From NCBI RefSeq assembly GCF_000337355.1, contig NZ_AOJH01000043.1, positions 1 to 64,000 of the forward strand: a stretch of 64,000 bases of DNA. The letters are read 5' to 3'. Every line of letters begins with the position of its first letter. The stretch's first letter is position 1. Shown here in pieces: positions 1 through 7,069 of the stretch. The notes under the pieces were generated by a model. The model saw nothing but the letters and a program-made list of their open reading frames with translations, searched no databases and was not told the DNA's origin. The stretch is from Halorubrum kocurii JCM 14978. Lineage in GTDB: Archaea; Halobacteriota; Halobacteria; Halobacteriales; Haloferacaceae. Position numbers and translations under genes: made by a program.

Positions 1-1
1 T

Positions 2-550
2 GGCGACCAGGCCGAAGACGGCGACCAGGCCGACGAATCCGATCCGTCCGAGGCCGCCGGCGGGTCCTGCGTCGGCGGCCTCGAGACCGACGAGAGTGCG
101 GGGGGTCTCCCGACCGACGCGAACGGCGTCGGCTACCTCTCGGAGAAGTCGTACCAGCGGATCGTCGACGCCGAGCCGTACGACGCGGACTGTTGGGACG
201 GTGGGTTCTACATCACCGATCCGTCTGACGTCGACCGCAACGGGTTCGACGGCGCCGGTGCGATCCTCGCCGGCGAGGACGAACGGGTAGCCGACGGGTA
301 CGTCATCCGCGCCGAGGCGGACGCGGTCCCCGTCGCGCTTCCGACGTGGGGCGGCGAGCGCGGCGACTGCGAGTCCGTGCTGTTCGTCGAGCTGAACCAG
401 GCCCTCTCCGCCGACCGACGGTACCGGATCGTCGACACTCACGACCCGGACCGAGAGCGCGTCGACACCGGCGGGTTCGCGGGGACGATCAACGACGTGG
501 TACGAGTCACGTTCGAGCCGGTGGAGGCGGACGCGTCGGCTGAGGAGTAG
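2..550 (+). CDS. Acidic hypothetical protein, 5' truncated by the window edge
   Basis: An open frame enters from the left edge and stops at the TAG at 548-550, leaving about 182 residues without a start. The visible N-terminal part is Asp/Glu-rich and low in complexity (GDQAEDGDQADESD). A more ordered domain follows, with aromatic and Cys residues (DCWDGGFYITD, then GERGDCESVLFVELNQ) and a beta-rich look. An acidic linker followed by a globular domain would suit an exported haloarchaeal protein, but the signal peptide, if any, lies outside the window. I do not recognise the family. The codon pattern (GC-rich third positions) supports it being a real gene. Confidence 0.7.
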   Translation, partial: GDQAEDGDQADESDPSEAAGGSCVGGLETDESAGGLPTDANGVGYLSEKSYQRIVDAEPYDADCWDGGFYITDPSDVDRNGFDGAGAILAGEDERVADGYVIRAEADAVPVALPTWGGERGDCESVLFVELNQALSADRRYRIVDTHDPDRERVDTGGFAGTINDVVRVTFEPVEADASAEE

Positions 551-681
551 CCGTTCGCGGTCGGATTTCGGGTGGACCGGCGGGGCGACCGACCGGGGGC
601 CGACGAGACGAGCGCCGCGGCCGGAGACGTCGCGGTGCGACGACCGATAGCTATTCCCATGGCTGGGGTCGCAGTACCTCC

Positions 682-1200
682 ATGGACGAGCCGATCGAGA
701 CGACTCGTGGGGCCCTGCCGCAGGAGCGGTCCAGCGGTCGGTTCGCGGCGCCGGACGGTCTCCGCGACCTCGTCGAGCGACTCCTCGACTGGCTCCGGAG
801 CCGAGCGGGATCGGACTTGGCGGCCGTCTCGACCGCGACGACGATGCGAAACGTCGTCGACACGGACGCGCTCGCCGACCGAACGCCGCCGAAGTGGGAC
901 GTGCGACACGACATGGTCACCTACGGGAACGGCACGCTCACCGACGTGCTCGTCTTTCGACACGGCCCAAGCAGACAGGAGCTCGTGGTGATGCCGGAGC
1001 GGAACACCAACCCGGAAGGGGAGATCAGCTTCTACCACACCGACCGCAACCGGGGCGTTCGGCACCTGCTGTCGATCGGCGCCGACTCGCTCACTGCTGC
1101 GCTCGGCTACATTCTGGAACGGATCGGTCGGTTCGAGCAGCTCTTCGCCGGACGCGGAACGGAGCTGCCGAGCGGCTACACCGATACGGCCGACCTGTGA
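682..1200 (+). CDS. Conserved-looking haloarchaeal protein of unknown function
   Basis: 172 residues. The N-terminal 50 residues form a charged, probably helical segment (LRDLVERLLDWLRSRAG). A compact domain follows with alternating beta-like segments (DVLVFRHGPSRQELVVM, GEISFYHTDRNRGVRHLL) and a C-terminal helix. No transmembrane segment, signal peptide or cysteine cluster is visible. It converges on the MscS gene with only 34 bases between the stops. The start was chosen at the first ATG after a promoter-like gap. Function unknown. Confidence 0.7.
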   Translation: MDEPIETTRGALPQERSSGRFAAPDGLRDLVERLLDWLRSRAGSDLAAVSTATTMRNVVDTDALADRTPPKWDVRHDMVTYGNGTLTDVLVFRHGPSRQELVVMPERNTNPEGEISFYHTDRNRGVRHLLSIGADSLTAALGYILERIGRFEQLFAGRGTELPSGYTDTADL

Positions 1201-1234
1201 TCGCTCCGGCGAGCCGGCTCCGGTCGGCACCGAC

Positions 1235-2479
1235 TCAGGTCGGGCGATCGGCCGCTCGCCCGGCGCCCTCGCCGTCCGACCGCTGGTCGTTGCCGTCGAA
1301 GCGCTCGACGCGTTCGACCGTCTCGGCGTCCGCGGCGGTCTCGGGCGGGTACGAGATGGTCCGCTGCGGGTACGGGATGGAGATCCCGGCGTCGACGAAG
1401 CGGTCCTGAATCCGCTCGACGGCGGTCGCCTTCGAGCGCCACCGTGCCTGCGGGGTCGGCGGATCGATCCAGAAGCGGAGGTCCAACAGGATCGCAGAGT
1501 CGCCGAAGCCGGAGGGAATCGCGTACGGCTTCGGGTTGTTCGCGATGGTGTCGACGCCCGCCAACACCTCCTCGGCGATCTCGCTTGCCTCGTCGGGATC
1601 GTCGTCGTAGCCGATTCCGACCTCCATATGGATCCGGAGGCGCCCCTCGCGGCTCCGGTTCGTGATCGCCTGGTTGGTGACGAGGTCGTTCGGCACCACG
1701 ACGTACTCCCCGTCGAAGTTCCGCATGTGCGTGTTCATGATGGTTATCTCGGTGACGAACCCCTCCTCGTTCCCGATCTCCACCCAGTCGCCGATCTCGA
1801 AGGGACGGGCGAACATCAGCACGAAGCCGGCGATCAGCGACCCGAGGGTCTGGCGGGCCGCCATCCCAAGCACGATGCCTAAAAAGCCCGCCCCGACGAG
1901 CAGGCCGCCGAGGTTCACGCCCCAGATCCCGAGGACGGTCACCCCAGCGATCACCAGGACGCCGACCTGCATGATCCGGCTGAGCAGCTGCTCTTGGTGG
2001 GCGGTGATGCGGTCGCTGTCGGCCGAGAGGTCCCCGACGTACTCCTCTAACACGTCGCTCGCGACGTAGGCGGCGCCGAGGAGGACCAGCGAGACGAACG
2101 CCTGTGCGCCGACCGTGAGCGCGTTCTCGGCGACCGGAAGCACCGCGAGCACGACCGCGAAGCGCCCCCACAACGCCAGGATCGCGACGGCGGCGAGCGC
2201 GAACAGCGCGAGCTGGAGCACTCCGACGACCAGCCGCAGGCCGAAGGAGACCGGAACGGCCTCCCGCATCGTCTCGATCGAGGTCTCCCCCCGCCCGTCG
2301 AGGAACCGCTCCAGCCAGCGCGTCGTGACCCGCTCCACCGCCCGGACGCCCCGGGGGAGGAGCAACCACCCGACTGCGAGCGTCGCGAGGAGGATCCCCG
2401 CGGTCACGGCGACGCGACCCTCCGTGGTCGCGACGTTCCCCAACAGCGCGTCGAGCTGCGTTCCGAGTTGCGCGGTCAC
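1235..2479 (-). CDS. MscS-family mechanosensitive ion channel
   Basis: 414 residues, GTG start. Several hydrophobic helices cover about residues 25-185, then comes the signature pore-lining helix rich in Gly and Ala (GGLLVGAGFLGIVLGMAARQ), followed by GSLIAGFVLMFARPFEIGDW. That last stretch is the classic entrance to the MscS beta domain, and NTHMRNFDGEYVVVPNDLV is the conserved beta-domain motif. Family members open under membrane tension and release solutes on hypo-osmotic shock, an obvious need for a halophile. The C-terminal tail is acidic and hydrophilic. A TATA-like box lies about 25 bases upstream, so the mRNA is probably nearly leaderless. Confidence 0.92.
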   Translation of the reverse strand: MTAQLGTQLDALLGNVATTEGRVAVTAGILLATLAVGWLLLPRGVRAVERVTTRWLERFLDGRGETSIETMREAVPVSFGLRLVVGVLQLALFALAAVAILALWGRFAVVLAVLPVAENALTVGAQAFVSLVLLGAAYVASDVLEEYVGDLSADSDRITAHQEQLLSRIMQVGVLVIAGVTVLGIWGVNLGGLLVGAGFLGIVLGMAARQTLGSLIAGFVLMFARPFEIGDWVEIGNEEGFVTEITIMNTHMRNFDGEYVVVPNDLVTNQAITNRSREGRLRIHMEVGIGYDDDPDEASEIAEEVLAGVDTIANNPKPYAIPSGFGDSAILLDLRFWIDPPTPQARWRSKATAVERIQDRFVDAGISIPYPQRTISYPPETAADAETVERVERFDGNDQRSDGEGAGRAADRPT

Positions 2480-2500
2480 TGTCCGACGGTTTCCGCTCGC

Positions 2501-2510
2501 AGTTAAAAAT
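2501..2510 (-). promoter_or_regulatory. TATA-like box for the MscS gene
   Basis: Reads ATTTTTAACT on the minus strand, centred about 26 bases before the GTG at 2479. Spacing and sequence fit a haloarchaeal basal promoter giving an almost leaderless transcript. Confidence 0.5.
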
Positions 2511-2569
2511 GGTCCCCCGCAGCTATCGGCAGAGAGAACGGAGCGCCGGACCGGACGCCGGGTCCGGGA

Positions 2570-3886
2570 TCAGCGACCGCGGCGGAGCTCTTCGATCAGC
2601 TGTTCGATGAGCGCGGACTGCCTGTCGAGGCGCTCGGACTGCTGTTCGACCGCGTGCCGCAGTTCGGCCACCTCCGTCGCGAGGTCCTCCCCCTCGACGC
2701 CGGCGCTCTCGAACGGCGAGCCGTCGAAGGCGTCCGGTTCGGCCGGGTCGGCCGCTTCCGCCGCCTCCGCCGCCGCGACCTCTTCCGCAGTCGCCTCTCC
2801 CGCGGCGTCGCTCGCGAAGTCGGGCTCGGACCGCGCCGTCCGATCGGCGTCGGCGGCCGGCTCCGTCTCCGAGTCGGCGATCGGCTCCTCGGCCAACGGG
2901 TCGTCGGCGAGCGGGTCCGCAACGGATTCGACGTCCGGAGCGCCCGCGGACTCCTCCGCGACCGACGAACTCGACTCCCGGCCGCCCGTCGGTCCCTCGC
3001 CGGCCGCTGTCTCCTGGCTGGCAGCCGCCTCCCGGTCGGGCGTCGCTTCGCCTCCCGACGCCGGTACCGATTCGGCCGCCGCCTCCGTGCTCGACGACGA
3101 CTCGAGCCCCGACTCCGCCTCGGCCTCCGCGTCCGCGACCGGCGAGGCCGACAGCGGGTCGGGTCCCTCGCCGAAGTCCGTCGTGCTCCTGTCGTCGTCT
3201 CCGGCGGCCGCGTCGTCCTCGTCGGCGACGGTCACGCGGAACTCCTCGAGGCTGTCGACGCCGTGGTACGCGCAGACGGCGTCGACGAGGGTCTCCCGAA
3301 CCGCCCGGGCGGACTCGTTGGGCGCTTTGAACCGCTCGGAGCGCCCGCCGTGAGTCAACACGACCGCGGTGGCGACGGTCCCCTCCTCGAAGTCGAGATC
3401 GGTGATGTCGTCGTAGGCGAACTCCTCGAACTCCTCGTCCCAGACGGCGGACCCGACGTGTTTGACGAGCCGCTCGCTGGTGGCGACGAGCGTGAGCTCG
3501 GAGAAGCGGAAGGTGCGGACGACGGACTCGCCGGGGTCGGTGACGCCCGTCGCGGAGAGGACGCCCGCGAGGACCGGGTGGAGCACGTCGTCGACGCGCT
3601 TGGCCGGCACCGAGATCGTCTCGTCGCCGTCGAGGCCGTAGCCGAGGGTGAGTTTCGCCTTGCGGCGACCCGTCGAGACCGCGATGCGCTCGACGTCGTG
3701 GGAGTACTCCGCGACCGACTCGTCCGACAGCAGGCCGTCGCCGCGATAGACGAGCGTCCGCGTCGGCGTGACTGCGAGCCGGTCGGCTCCCCCGAGCGGG
3801 ACCTCGGCCACGATCTCCTCGTCGCCGACGGTCCCAGCGAGCAGTTCGGGAAGGCTCATGTCCCGGAGATCCGCCCCGTCGGCCAT
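2570..3886 (-). CDS. PH-like-domain protein with long acidic linker and C-terminal coiled coil
   Basis: 438 residues from the ATG at 3886; an alternative ATG nine codons later (MSLPELLAG) is equally plausible. Residues 1 to about 210 hold two similar beta-rich units (LAVTPTRTLVYRGDG and LTLVATSERLVKHVG) that look like the PH-like domains of haloarchaeal proteins. A linker of about 180 residues, almost entirely Ala, Glu, Asp, Ser and Pro, follows. The protein ends in a heptad-like helix (ELRHAVEQQSERLDRQ) suited to oligomerisation. No membrane segment is seen. The role is unknown; the layout suggests a peripheral or scaffold protein. The long linker gives GC-rich, repetitive DNA. Confidence 0.75.
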   Translation of the reverse strand: MADGADLRDMSLPELLAGTVGDEEIVAEVPLGGADRLAVTPTRTLVYRGDGLLSDESVAEYSHDVERIAVSTGRRKAKLTLGYGLDGDETISVPAKRVDDVLHPVLAGVLSATGVTDPGESVVRTFRFSELTLVATSERLVKHVGSAVWDEEFEEFAYDDITDLDFEEGTVATAVVLTHGGRSERFKAPNESARAVRETLVDAVCAYHGVDSLEEFRVTVADEDDAAAGDDDRSTTDFGEGPDPLSASPVADAEAEAESGLESSSSTEAAAESVPASGGEATPDREAAASQETAAGEGPTGGRESSSSVAEESAGAPDVESVADPLADDPLAEEPIADSETEPAADADRTARSEPDFASDAAGEATAEEVAAAEAAEAADPAEPDAFDGSPFESAGVEGEDLATEVAELRHAVEQQSERLDRQSALIEQLIEELRRGR

Positions 3887-3985
3887 AAATCCGCGGGGTC
3901 CACGTCGGCGCCGGTCTCGACCCGACCGGAACCGATCGCCGCCGCCGACTCTGTCACCCGTTCGCAACCTTCCGACGGATGGGAA

Positions 3986-3995
3986 GGTTAAAGGG
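3986..3995 (+). promoter_or_regulatory. Promoter of the tRNA-Met gene
   Basis: An A/T cluster (GGTTAAAGGG) about 27-34 bases before the first base of the mature tRNA, in an otherwise G+C-rich gap. Position fits an archaeal TATA element. Confidence 0.5.
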
Positions 3996-4019
3996 TTTCA
4001 TCGCGGTACGGGAAGGTGA

Positions 4020-4173
4020 GGCCGGGTGGCTTAGCTGGACATAGCGCCGCACTCATAGGGTTCGGAGATTCGGTGCGGTGACGCCTTGGAAGCGTCCGCG
4101 TCCTTCCCGTGGCTCCGCCGAGCCTCGGACCTGGGACATGCGGAGATCGTGGGTTCGGAGCCCACCCCGGCCA
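4020..4173 (+). tRNA. tRNA-Met (CAU), elongator, with an intron
   Basis: The two ends pair as a perfect 7-bp acceptor stem (4020-4026 with 4166-4172), with A at 4173 as discriminator. The T arm is GTGGG/CCCAC at 4149-4165 around TTCGGAG. The anticodon stem is CCGCA (4047-4051) with TGCGG (4139-4143), and the anticodon CAT lies at 4054-4056. An insertion after the base 3' of the anticodon splits the gene; removing 80 bases leaves a 74-nt tRNA with a normal 5-base variable loop. In haloarchaea the intron-bearing CAU tRNA is the elongator methionine tRNA. 3' CCA is not encoded. Confidence 0.93.
4058..4137 (+). other. tRNA-Met intron (archaeal endonuclease type)
   Basis: 80 bases between positions 37 and 38 of the tRNA, the canonical archaeal intron site. 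Its ends can pair with the flanking exons to form the bulge-helix-bulge cut by the splicing endonuclease. Exact cut sites are inferred from tRNA geometry. The joining enzyme, RtcB, and its activator archease are encoded at 18.9-21.0 kb. Confidence 0.8.
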
Positions 4174-4209
4174 CTTCTCTTCGCCTCGGGCGAGACGCCC
4201 GGAGGCGGC

Positions 4210-5448
4210 TCACCGTCGCTCGTCGTAGCGGACCGGCAGCGATTCGACGCCGTAGATGAACGAGCTTCGAGTCGGCTGCAGGGGCTCCTCGGCGAGTCGC
4301 ACGTTTTCGACGCGGTCGAGGAGCTCCGAGAGTCCCACTTTGGCCTCGAGCCGCGCGAGCGGCGCGCCCAGACAGTAATGGGTCCCGTGACCGAACCCGA
4401 CGTGCTGGTTGGGCGACCGGTCGGGTTGGAACGCGTCGGCCGCTTCGAACTGACGCTCGTCGCGGTTCGCGGAGCCGAGCCAGGCGATGATCCGGTCGCC
4501 CGCCTCGATGGTCTCGCCGCGCATCGTCACGTCCTCGGTGGCGACCCGGCTCATGGCCTGCACTGGCGACCGGTAGCGCAGCACCTCCTCGACGGCGCTC
4601 GTGAGCGCGCGGTCGTCCCCGCGTAGCTGGTCGAACAGGTCGGCGTCTGCCTCGGCGAAACAGCGGACCGCGTTCGCGATGAGGTTCGTCGTCGTGATGT
4701 TCCCCGCGACGAGCAACAGGATGCACATCCCGAGCGCCTCCTCGCGTGAGAGCCGTCCTCCCTCGCTGGACTCGGCGGTGACGATCACGGAGATGAGGTC
4801 GTCCCGAGGGTTCTCACGGCGGTCCTCAATCATCTCCAGGAAGTACTGGGCCATCTCCATCTGGATCTGCTGTTGGCGGTCCGCGAAGGCGTCCGCGCTC
4901 TCGTCGTCGCTCGCGGCCTCCACGAGCGTGTCCGACCACGTCTTGAACCGGTCACGGTCCGACGCGGGGACGCCGAGCAGCTCGGCGATGACCGTCACCG
5001 GGAACGGGTACGCGAGGTCCTCGACGACGTCCATCTGGCCGTCCGCCCCGACCGCGTCGTCGAGCAACTCGCTCGCCAGCTCTCGGAAGTGGGGCTCGCG
5101 GTCGGCGAGCGACCGGGGCTGGAACCACTCGTCGACGACGCCCCGGAGCTCGTCGTGACGGGGCGGGTCCTCGAACAGCATCGTGTCGAGGATCAGCCCC
5201 TCTCCCGGCCCCTCGGGTTCGACAAAGTCGTCCGCCTTCTGGGGGTCAACCGAGAACACGTCGTCGTCGTCCAACACGCGTTTCACGTCGTCGTACCGGA
5301 AGACGTCCCACGTCCGACGCTCGGGGTCGTACCGGACCGGGGCCGCTTCGCGCATCCGCGCGTACCAGTCGAACGGTTCGAGCCACGCCTCGCGGCTCTG
5401 CAGCTCTTCGGGGACGGCCTGCAGGCCTTGGGGATCTGCCGAGCTCAT
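4210..5448 (-). CDS. Cytochrome P450
   Basis: 412 residues, the usual size for a soluble prokaryotic P450. The haem-binding loop is GFGHGTHYCLGAPLAR, with the proximal Cys near residue 359. The I-helix oxygen-activating motif is VAGNITTTN, and the K-helix ExxR is EEVLRYR. There is no N-terminal membrane anchor. P450s use haem and two electrons to insert oxygen into organic substrates; the substrate cannot be read from sequence. No redox partner is adjacent, though a 2Fe-2S ferredoxin is encoded at 55.0 kb. A TATA-like box 23-32 bases upstream supports the chosen ATG. The motif set resembles soluble bacterial CYP107/109-like enzymes, but I would not assign a subfamily. Confidence 0.95.
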   Translation of the reverse strand: MSSADPQGLQAVPEELQSREAWLEPFDWYARMREAAPVRYDPERRTWDVFRYDDVKRVLDDDDVFSVDPQKADDFVEPEGPGEGLILDTMLFEDPPRHDELRGVVDEWFQPRSLADREPHFRELASELLDDAVGADGQMDVVEDLAYPFPVTVIAELLGVPASDRDRFKTWSDTLVEAASDDESADAFADRQQQIQMEMAQYFLEMIEDRRENPRDDLISVIVTAESSEGGRLSREEALGMCILLLVAGNITTTNLIANAVRCFAEADADLFDQLRGDDRALTSAVEEVLRYRSPVQAMSRVATEDVTMRGETIEAGDRIIAWLGSANRDERQFEAADAFQPDRSPNQHVGFGHGTHYCLGAPLARLEAKVGLSELLDRVENVRLAEEPLQPTRSSFIYGVESLPVRYDERR

Positions 5449-5470
5449 GGTTCCCCTATTCGTGTCGAAT

Positions 5471-5480
5471 GGTATAAACT
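5471..5480 (-). promoter_or_regulatory. TATA-like box for the P450 gene
   Basis: Reads AGTTTATACC on the minus strand, 23-32 bases before the ATG at 5448. It is the only A/T-rich patch in the divergent gap between the P450 and CBS genes. Confidence 0.55.
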
Positions 5481-5560
5481 TCCCCGCCGAGGCTCAGCTT
5501 GAACGGCGGAAGCGAGCGCGGGGGCAGAGTCCGGGTCGTTCCGGCCGAAGCGCTCCGACC

Positions 5561-5618
5561 GACCCGCCCCGACCGCAGCGCGATCGGCCGACCCGTCCCG
5601 ACCGCAGCGCGATCGGCC
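5561..5618. repeat. Two tandem copies of a 29-bp unit
   Basis: 5561-5589 and 5590-5618 are identical except for one base (C/T). The unit lies in the intergenic gap upstream of the CBS gene and contains GCGATCGGCC. It does not keep an obvious reading frame. It may be a simple slippage duplication. Confidence 0.85.
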
Positions 5619-5654
5619 GAAACGCCTACCACGCAGCGACGCGACGGCGACCGT

Positions 5655-6149
5655 ATGCAAGCGCGCGACCTGATGGAGTCCGACGTGAAGACGGTCGGTC
5701 CCGACGACGACGTGGCCGACGCGTTCAAGAAGTTCGCTCGGTACGACTTCAGCGGGTTCCCCGTCGTCGACGACGGGGACCGGCTGGTGGGCGTCGTCAC
5801 CGAGTCGGACCTCGTCGACCTGTTCGAACCGGACGACGAGACGCTGTGGATCCCGATCGGGCTCCCGCCGTTCGTCGACACGCTCACCTATCAGGTGAAG
5901 GCGCCGTGGGGCGACCTCGATCTGGGCGTCGACATGGTCCGGAACGCGGACCGCCCGATCTCGGACGTGATGAGCACCGACGTGGCGACGGTGACGCCGG
6001 ACACCGACGTCGACGAGGTGCTCGACCTGCTCGCCGGCGACGACCCGGACATCAACCGCGTGCCGGTCGTCGACGACGACGACCGGATCGTCGGCATCAT
6101 CGCCCGCCAAGACGTGATCCGCGCGTTCCGGGACAAGCGGCTGGCCTGA
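5655..6149 (+). CDS. CBS-domain pair protein
   Basis: 164 residues. Two CBS motifs are clear: MQARDLMESDVKTVGPDDDV with FSGFPVVDDGDRLVGVVTESDL in the first half, and ISDVMSTDVATVTPDTDV with INRVPVVDDDDRIVGIIARQDV in the second. Each ends in the usual I/V-G-hydrophobic-x-T/R-x-D-hydrophobic pattern. An insert of about 40 residues (DETLWIPIGLPPFVDTLTYQ) separates them. CBS pairs bind adenosine nucleotides and act as energy or redox sensors, usually on a partner protein. Here the protein stands alone. The start was placed at the ATG that opens the first CBS motif; the longer upstream frame runs through the 29-bp repeat and is unlikely to be coding. Confidence 0.9.
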   Translation: MQARDLMESDVKTVGPDDDVADAFKKFARYDFSGFPVVDDGDRLVGVVTESDLVDLFEPDDETLWIPIGLPPFVDTLTYQVKAPWGDLDLGVDMVRNADRPISDVMSTDVATVTPDTDVDEVLDLLAGDDPDINRVPVVDDDDRIVGIIARQDVIRAFRDKRLA

Positions 6150-6250
6150 TTGGCCGCGGGGGTGATCGGACGTGTCTGCGGTCGGGGTCTGCGGTCGACG
6201 TTGGCATTTATAACTGGCCGGCGGCGATGCGTCCTCGCGGTCGTCTATCG

Positions 6251-6300
6251 CTTATAAACGGTCGGTAGCAGATCGAAAAGGAACGCCGTCAGAGCCGCCA
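6251..6300 (-). repeat. Partial extra end of dispersed element A
   Basis: 6251-6300 aligns with 6310-6357: both carry (T)TTATAAA, then a GCAGATCG block, then GAAC-CC--CA-AGCC. It looks like a second, diverged copy of the element end that begins with the TATA-like palindrome. Confidence 0.55.
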
Positions 6301-6308
6301 ACCGCGCG

Positions 6309-6620
6309 TTTATAAATAGTTGCTTGCAGATCGGCGGAGAACACCGCCAAAGCCCCAGCCGCGAAGCGCGCGCACGCTCGCTGCGCTCCTCAGTCGGTCG
6401 CTCCGCTCCCTCCTTGTGGTGCTTGCTTCGCCTCCGCGCGCTTCGCGGCTGCCCCTTTGAGTCCCACCCCGCACCGCACAGCAACCGCACAGCGCCTCAC
6501 ACCTCCCCAGCCTCGTCGGTCGCCCTCCGCTTCGCTTCGGGCGACCGACTCCCTCGCGCACGCTCCTCGCGCCCGGGGGGCGCTCGGAGGTGCGCGCCAC
6601 CGCACGTCCATTTATAAACG
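6309..6620 (-). repeat. Dispersed structured element, copy A
   Basis: About 310 bases bounded by TTTATAAA sites. Read on the minus strand it shares, in the same order, the following blocks with copy C at 44.3 kb: GGCGCGC-CCTCCGAG, GCGAGGGAGTCGG, a hairpin, CCGACGAGGCTGGGGAGG, TGGGACTCAAAGGGGCAG, AGCGAGCGTGCG and GGCTGGGGCTTTGG. The hairpin at 6515-6549 has an 11-bp stem. A 17-bp perfect helix joins 6437-6453 with 6358-6374. The short reading frames across it are not conserved as proteins; stems are kept rather than codons. Confidence 0.8.
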
Positions 6621-6670
6621 GTCGGGTCGTCGAGCGGCTCTCTGTCCCCCGTCGAAACCCCGGCTCTCGC

Positions 6671-7009
6671 TCATTCCTGCCAGTCCGGGTTCGTCCGCGG
6701 CGGCGAGAAGATATCGTAGCCGACGACGGGGTCGTCGCCGTCGTTGCGCGCCGCGTGCGGCTCGCCGCCCGGGATCACGTACGTGTCGCCCGCCTCGACG
6801 ACGCGGTCCTCGCCGTCGACGACGAAGGTGATGGTCCCCTCGGTGATCGCGCCGACCTGCTCGTGGGGGTGGTCGTGTTCGGGCACCTCGGCGCCGGACT
6901 CGATGGCGAACCGCTGGATGCTCGTCTCTGCGCCGGCGGCGCCCTGCGTGAGGAACACGCCGTCGACCGCCTCCACCGCCTCGACGTCCGCGTCCGGGAG
7001 TACGTCCAT
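6671..7009 (-). CDS. Single-domain cupin protein
   Basis: 112 residues, one conserved beta barrel. Cupin motif 1 is visible as PEHDHPHEQVGAITEG (His, His and Glu metal ligands) and motif 2 as YVIPGGEPHAARN. The family includes small metal-binding dioxygenases, isomerases and ligand-binding proteins; this one cannot be assigned a substrate. It lies 60 bases downstream of the YcaO gene on the same strand. A TATA-like box in that gap suggests it can be transcribed on its own. The ATG is supported by the promoter spacing. Confidence 0.88.
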   Translation of the reverse strand: MDVLPDADVEAVEAVDGVFLTQGAAGAETSIQRFAIESGAEVPEHDHPHEQVGAITEGTITFVVDGEDRVVEAGDTYVIPGGEPHAARNDGDDPVVGYDIFSPPRTNPDWQE

Positions 7010-7033
7010 GGGAGAGCCGGCGAGCGGGAACGA

Positions 7034-7042
7034 CTTAAACCG
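7034..7042 (-). promoter_or_regulatory. TATA-like box for the cupin gene
   Basis: Reads GTTTAAGTC on the minus strand, about 25-33 bases before the cupin ATG. It separates cupin expression from the YcaO gene upstream. Confidence 0.45.
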
Positions 7043-7069
7043 GGCGGGTGGGGCGGCGGTCGTCCGCGC

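Larger units (their letters stand above)
6150..6670. other. 521-bp intergenic region rich in palindromic TATA-like sites
   Basis: No convincing gene. It holds TTTATAA-type sites at about 6206-6214, 6251-6260, 6309-6317 and 6611-6619, repeat copy A, and a shorter fragment (6251-6300) resembling one end of copy A. Frames inside it are Arg/Pro/Ser-rich in every phase, as expected for non-coding GC-rich DNA. Confidence 0.7.

Noticed and set aside
6324..6617. Small proteins inside repeat copy A (and matching ones in copy C)
   Set aside because: Short stretches look alike in A and C only where the conserved nucleotide blocks lie; the remainder does not align, and pairing rather than codons is kept.
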